Origin: Escallonia rubra
Lineage: Eukaryota; Streptophyta; Magnoliopsida; Escalloniales; Escalloniaceae
Assembly (NCBI GenBank): GCA_033065855.1
Contig: JAVXUO010000170.1
Location: forward strand, 186,001-250,000
Length of the DNA stretch: 64,000 nt
Direction: 5' to 3'
The translations under genes and the position numbers were made by a program. The notes below the pieces were generated by a model. The model saw only the letters and a program-made list of their open reading frames with translations. It did not search any database and was not told where the DNA came from. Below are positions 61,441 to 64,000 of this stretch, piece by piece; the stretch's first letter is position 1; every line of letters begins with the position of its first letter.

Positions 61441-61837
61441 GGCTTCGTTTGACCGTTTGAACTAAAATAAGACTCGCCAGAGCCAAAAAAAAATTGATTA
61501 ATAAAAATAAAACTCTCAAAATACAGATGACGTTGGACGGTGTTGTAGAGATCAAGGTTGTCTGCGTTAAGATTGTTTGATCATCAGAGTTACAAACAAC
61601 ATTATCACCTATATAAGTCAGGTATACTAGTAGTGCTGGATACGCGTAAATGTTCAGTTTTACCCTTTTATGTTGATTTTGTTGATCCCAGTCGTGCGGG
61701 TAGTTTTGGTATTTTATGATTTTCCGGAATGTGGGGGCGGCAGACTATTTTGTGAACTCACTTATCACAGCCTGCCACGTGTGTGGTGCTCGGATTCCTT
61801 TTTACTGGCCACAGCGACAAATTTTGTTTGCCCGAGA
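61441..61837. other. DAR1 upstream region
   Basis: This is the presumed promoter of the minus-strand DAR1 gene. A short GC-rich patch lies at 61680-61800. No gene is recognised. Confidence 0.4.
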
Positions 61838-61991
61838 AAAACCCTCGAGTTTTTTCCTTAATACTAATTTAAAACTTAATTACCAACTTATTCTATTTTA
61901 AAATTTATTTACTCGCATATCATACTTTTAAAAATCGCGATTTGAAATCACGACTTTAAAGTAGAAACCGCGGTTTGAAACCACGTTTTTA

Positions 61992-62042
<51 letters not shown>

Positions 62043-62220
62043 TTCCATTTTAAATTACGCAGAAAATGAAATGAAAACGTGGTTCTAATTAAAGTCGTGG
62101 TTCTAAACCGCGATTTCTACTTTAAAGTCGTGGTTTCAAACCGCGATTTTCAAAAGTGTGGTATGCGAGTAAATAAGTTTTAAAATAATATTATTTAGGG
62201 AAAAAAAACTCAAAACCCTC
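61838..62220. mobile_element. Palindromic Mutator-like miniature element, copy 2, 9-bp target duplication
   Basis: The 365-bp element (61847-62211) starts GAGTTTTTTCC and ends with its near reverse complement. It is flanked on both sides by AAAACCCTC (61838-61846 and 62212-62220), a perfect 9-bp target duplication typical of Mutator-like elements. Its arms carry ACTCGCATA, AATCGCG, GGTTTGAAACCACG and related motifs in opposite orientation, so a long hairpin can form. A (TA)n run of about 23 units (61993-62039) occupies the loop. It is the same family as 8332-8617. Confidence 0.88.
61993..62039. repeat. (TA)n microsatellite in the element loop
   Basis: An uninterrupted TA run of about 23 units sits at the centre of the palindrome, where hairpin formation and slippage are expected. 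Confidence 0.95.
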
Positions 62221-62513
62221 TGTATCATTAACCATTTTTTTTTCAGTTTAGGTTTTTTTTTCTTTAAATAGTAAAATTGTAATAATAAAAAAGAAAAATA
62301 TGCAATTCGGTCTTAAGATCAATACAAATATTTTCTTAGTTTAATTCACAAAATGGAAAACTAATGAGCTAGATCATGTAAACACGATGGTATGTGATAA
62401 AACAAGACTTTAATTTGTTCATTCCAAACAGGTTCCAAAAAAAAAAGGACTAATGTTGTGTTGTTTAATACCTGAACTGAATGCAAGAAAAACTAAAACC
62501 AACAAGACTAATC

Positions 62514-63406
62514 TTAAGGTCTGTTTGACAAAGCCGTAATTTTTAGTTTTGATTTTTGAAAAAATAAAAATCAAAACTAGTTGTGATTTATTTTTATTTT
62601 TTTTGAGAAAAAATTGGTGGATGTTTGGTAAAATAGTTTTTGTTTTGAGTTTTATTTCCTCATTCTTTTTTCTTCACTTTTTTCCTTAAAATGTTTACTT
62701 CTTCTCCAACAAAACCATCCAACTATGTCCACCACCACCTAACTTGCGCCACCACCATCCTTTATCAAATCATAGATCTGCAACGACAATGGTGTGATTG
62801 GCGAAGCTTGCAGGCATGGTGGAGGTAATGAAGATGGCTGCAATGTCTGATTTGAGTGACGACGGTTGGTCGTCGCAGATCTGTAACGATGATTGTCGGG
62901 TGGGGCAGATCTACGACGGTGGGCAGATATGCGATGGCAGTGACGAGGTAGGAATGTGAGTGACGACGGTGGCGGGGTGGCGGTATTAGTCTCGATGGTG
63001 GTCGTGGGTGTGTGCGGTCAGCGATGCTGGGTCGTGGTGGGACGTCGGCAGTGGTTATGGTTGTCAAGGGTAGTGGCCGGTGATGGTGTATGGTGATGGT
63101 GAAAATGGCAGTAGCGATGGGTCGTGGTGATGGCAGCAGGTCTAGTGGTCGTGGTGGTACTCTGTGTGTGATGGGAATTTTGTTAAAGTGTTGTTCATTT
63201 TTTTTGTTTCTAACAAAGTTTGAAGGTTGGAATCTCAAAACAAAAATCAAAACTGAAAAATCCAAAACTCCAAAATGGAGTTCTAAAAAATAGCCCTGTT
63301 TTTAAAAACTGATGGAGAAAAACAAAACAAAAATTGTTTGTCAAATGGGTTTTTTTCCTTCAGTTTACTAAACTGAAAAAAAAAATATTGTCAAACGCTA
63401 CCTTAA
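62514..63406. mobile_element. Miniature element flanked by TTAA
   Basis: The 885-bp unit (62518-63402) starts GGTCTGTTTGACAA and ends with the reverse complement of GGTAGCGTTTGACAA, imperfect inverted termini. TTAA lies on both sides (62514-62517 and 63403-63406). Subterminal stretches repeat CAAAACT/AGTTTTG motifs. The interior (about 62750-63150) is rich in GGTGG and GATGG, which keeps a 166-codon minus-strand frame open without making it a likely gene. With only four flanking bases the superfamily is unsettled. Confidence 0.6.
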
Positions 63407-64000
63407 TTACAACAAATTCAATTCTGGAACTTCCTTTATAACTGTCAAATTTTCTAATCCCATGTCAGTCAAAGGCATGGAAGGGCTTTTCACGTCATAT
63501 AACACAAAAAAACTACGCAAAAAGTGAAAATCGGTTTATTGCTTTTGTGGAGAACTATGAATGAAATGTTGTCTTATTGATGACGGAGAAACGTCGATGG
63601 ATAGGGATAAAAGAAGGATGGCTAACATACAACTGGAGAGGGCACGATATATGGGCGTCATATGGGTTCAAACAAAGCAAGTTCAGTGCATGCATGAGAA
63701 CCAATTGGTATGTGTTTTGGATGAAAATGAATTGTTACCTACCACCCTTTATGTTCGTTTTGACATTAGAAAGCCGTAAACGTTTATGCACGAGGTTCCA
63801 TAACATCGTGCTTTTTTTTGTGCGGCATGAAGTCTGCATTCAATTGAAATTGAAATTCTTTGAATTTTAGAAAATTTCTAAACTAGGCATCGTCTAAAAT
63901 AAGAAAGGAAGGATTCTCAAGAAGTTTTCGTAAAGCATAATGATATAGTTTCTAATAGGTTACCAGTAAGTTGGCATCGAGTGCAAGTGTGCAATATGTA
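63407..64000. other. Intergenic, nothing recognised
   Basis: Overlapping plus-strand frames at 63561-63870 encode no domain I recognise, and both lack clear codon bias. Confidence 0.4.

Noticed and set aside
62765-63265. 166-codon minus-strand frame
   Set aside because: It is Pro/His/Thr-rich low-complexity from GGTGG repeats inside a miniature element.
1-64000. CRISPR arrays, rRNA and intact tRNA genes
   Set aside because: None is present. The tRNA-like boxes found belong to SINEs and do not form complete cloverleaf genes by eye.

Overview
This 64 kb window is nuclear DNA from a flowering plant, most likely a eudicot. The evidence is a set of plant-only gene families (GATL glycosyltransferase, a long P-class PPR protein, a LysM receptor kinase of the LYK4/LYK5 type, a DA1-related LIM peptidase), GT-AG introns, AT-rich spacers and typical plant transposons: hAT and Mutator-type miniature elements, tRNA-derived SINEs, LINE relics and one LTR element. 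I cannot name the species from sequence alone.

Layout. 1-5 kb: an RMA-type membrane-anchored RING ubiquitin ligase (2934-3629, +), probably with a 5'-UTR intron. 5-11 kb: a transposon-rich stretch with a LINE relic, a 623-bp hAT miniature element with 8-bp target duplications, a palindromic Mutator-like element, a SINE, and a 1.04-kb hAT-like element with perfect 8-bp duplications. 15.3-16.4 kb: an intronless GATL gene (+). 22.8-23.8 kb: a decayed LINE. 25.2-28.05 kb: a 960-residue PPR protein (-). 30.57-37.10 kb: an LTR element whose two 435-bp LTRs read as identical, flanked by CATGT, with no recognisable gag-pol and a 73-bp tandem array inside. 37.5-40.4 kb: a 12-exon PQ-loop transporter (-), which I rebuilt to an uninterrupted 366-residue protein that includes a 21-nt microexon. 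41.3-44 kb: diverged duplications and a SINE with 13-bp target duplications. 46.2-46.8 kb: a CML41-like calcium sensor (+). 49.1-51.0 kb: an intronless LYK4/5-like receptor with a degenerate kinase (+). 51.0-53.3 kb: a tandem duplication of about 1.1 kb lying between two convergent genes. 53.4-61.4 kb: an 11-coding-exon DAR1 gene (-), rebuilt to 487 residues. 61.8-63.4 kb: two more miniature elements.

The genes do not form a pathway cluster. Several have immune or membrane roles (the LYK receptor, the CML41-like sensor and the RMA ligase), but they are separate transcription units. I found no clear new multi-gene system. The most unusual items are the young non-coding LTR element just downstream of the PQ-loop gene, the tandem duplication that begins at the LYK stop codon, and the Mutator-type palindromic family with two members in the window.
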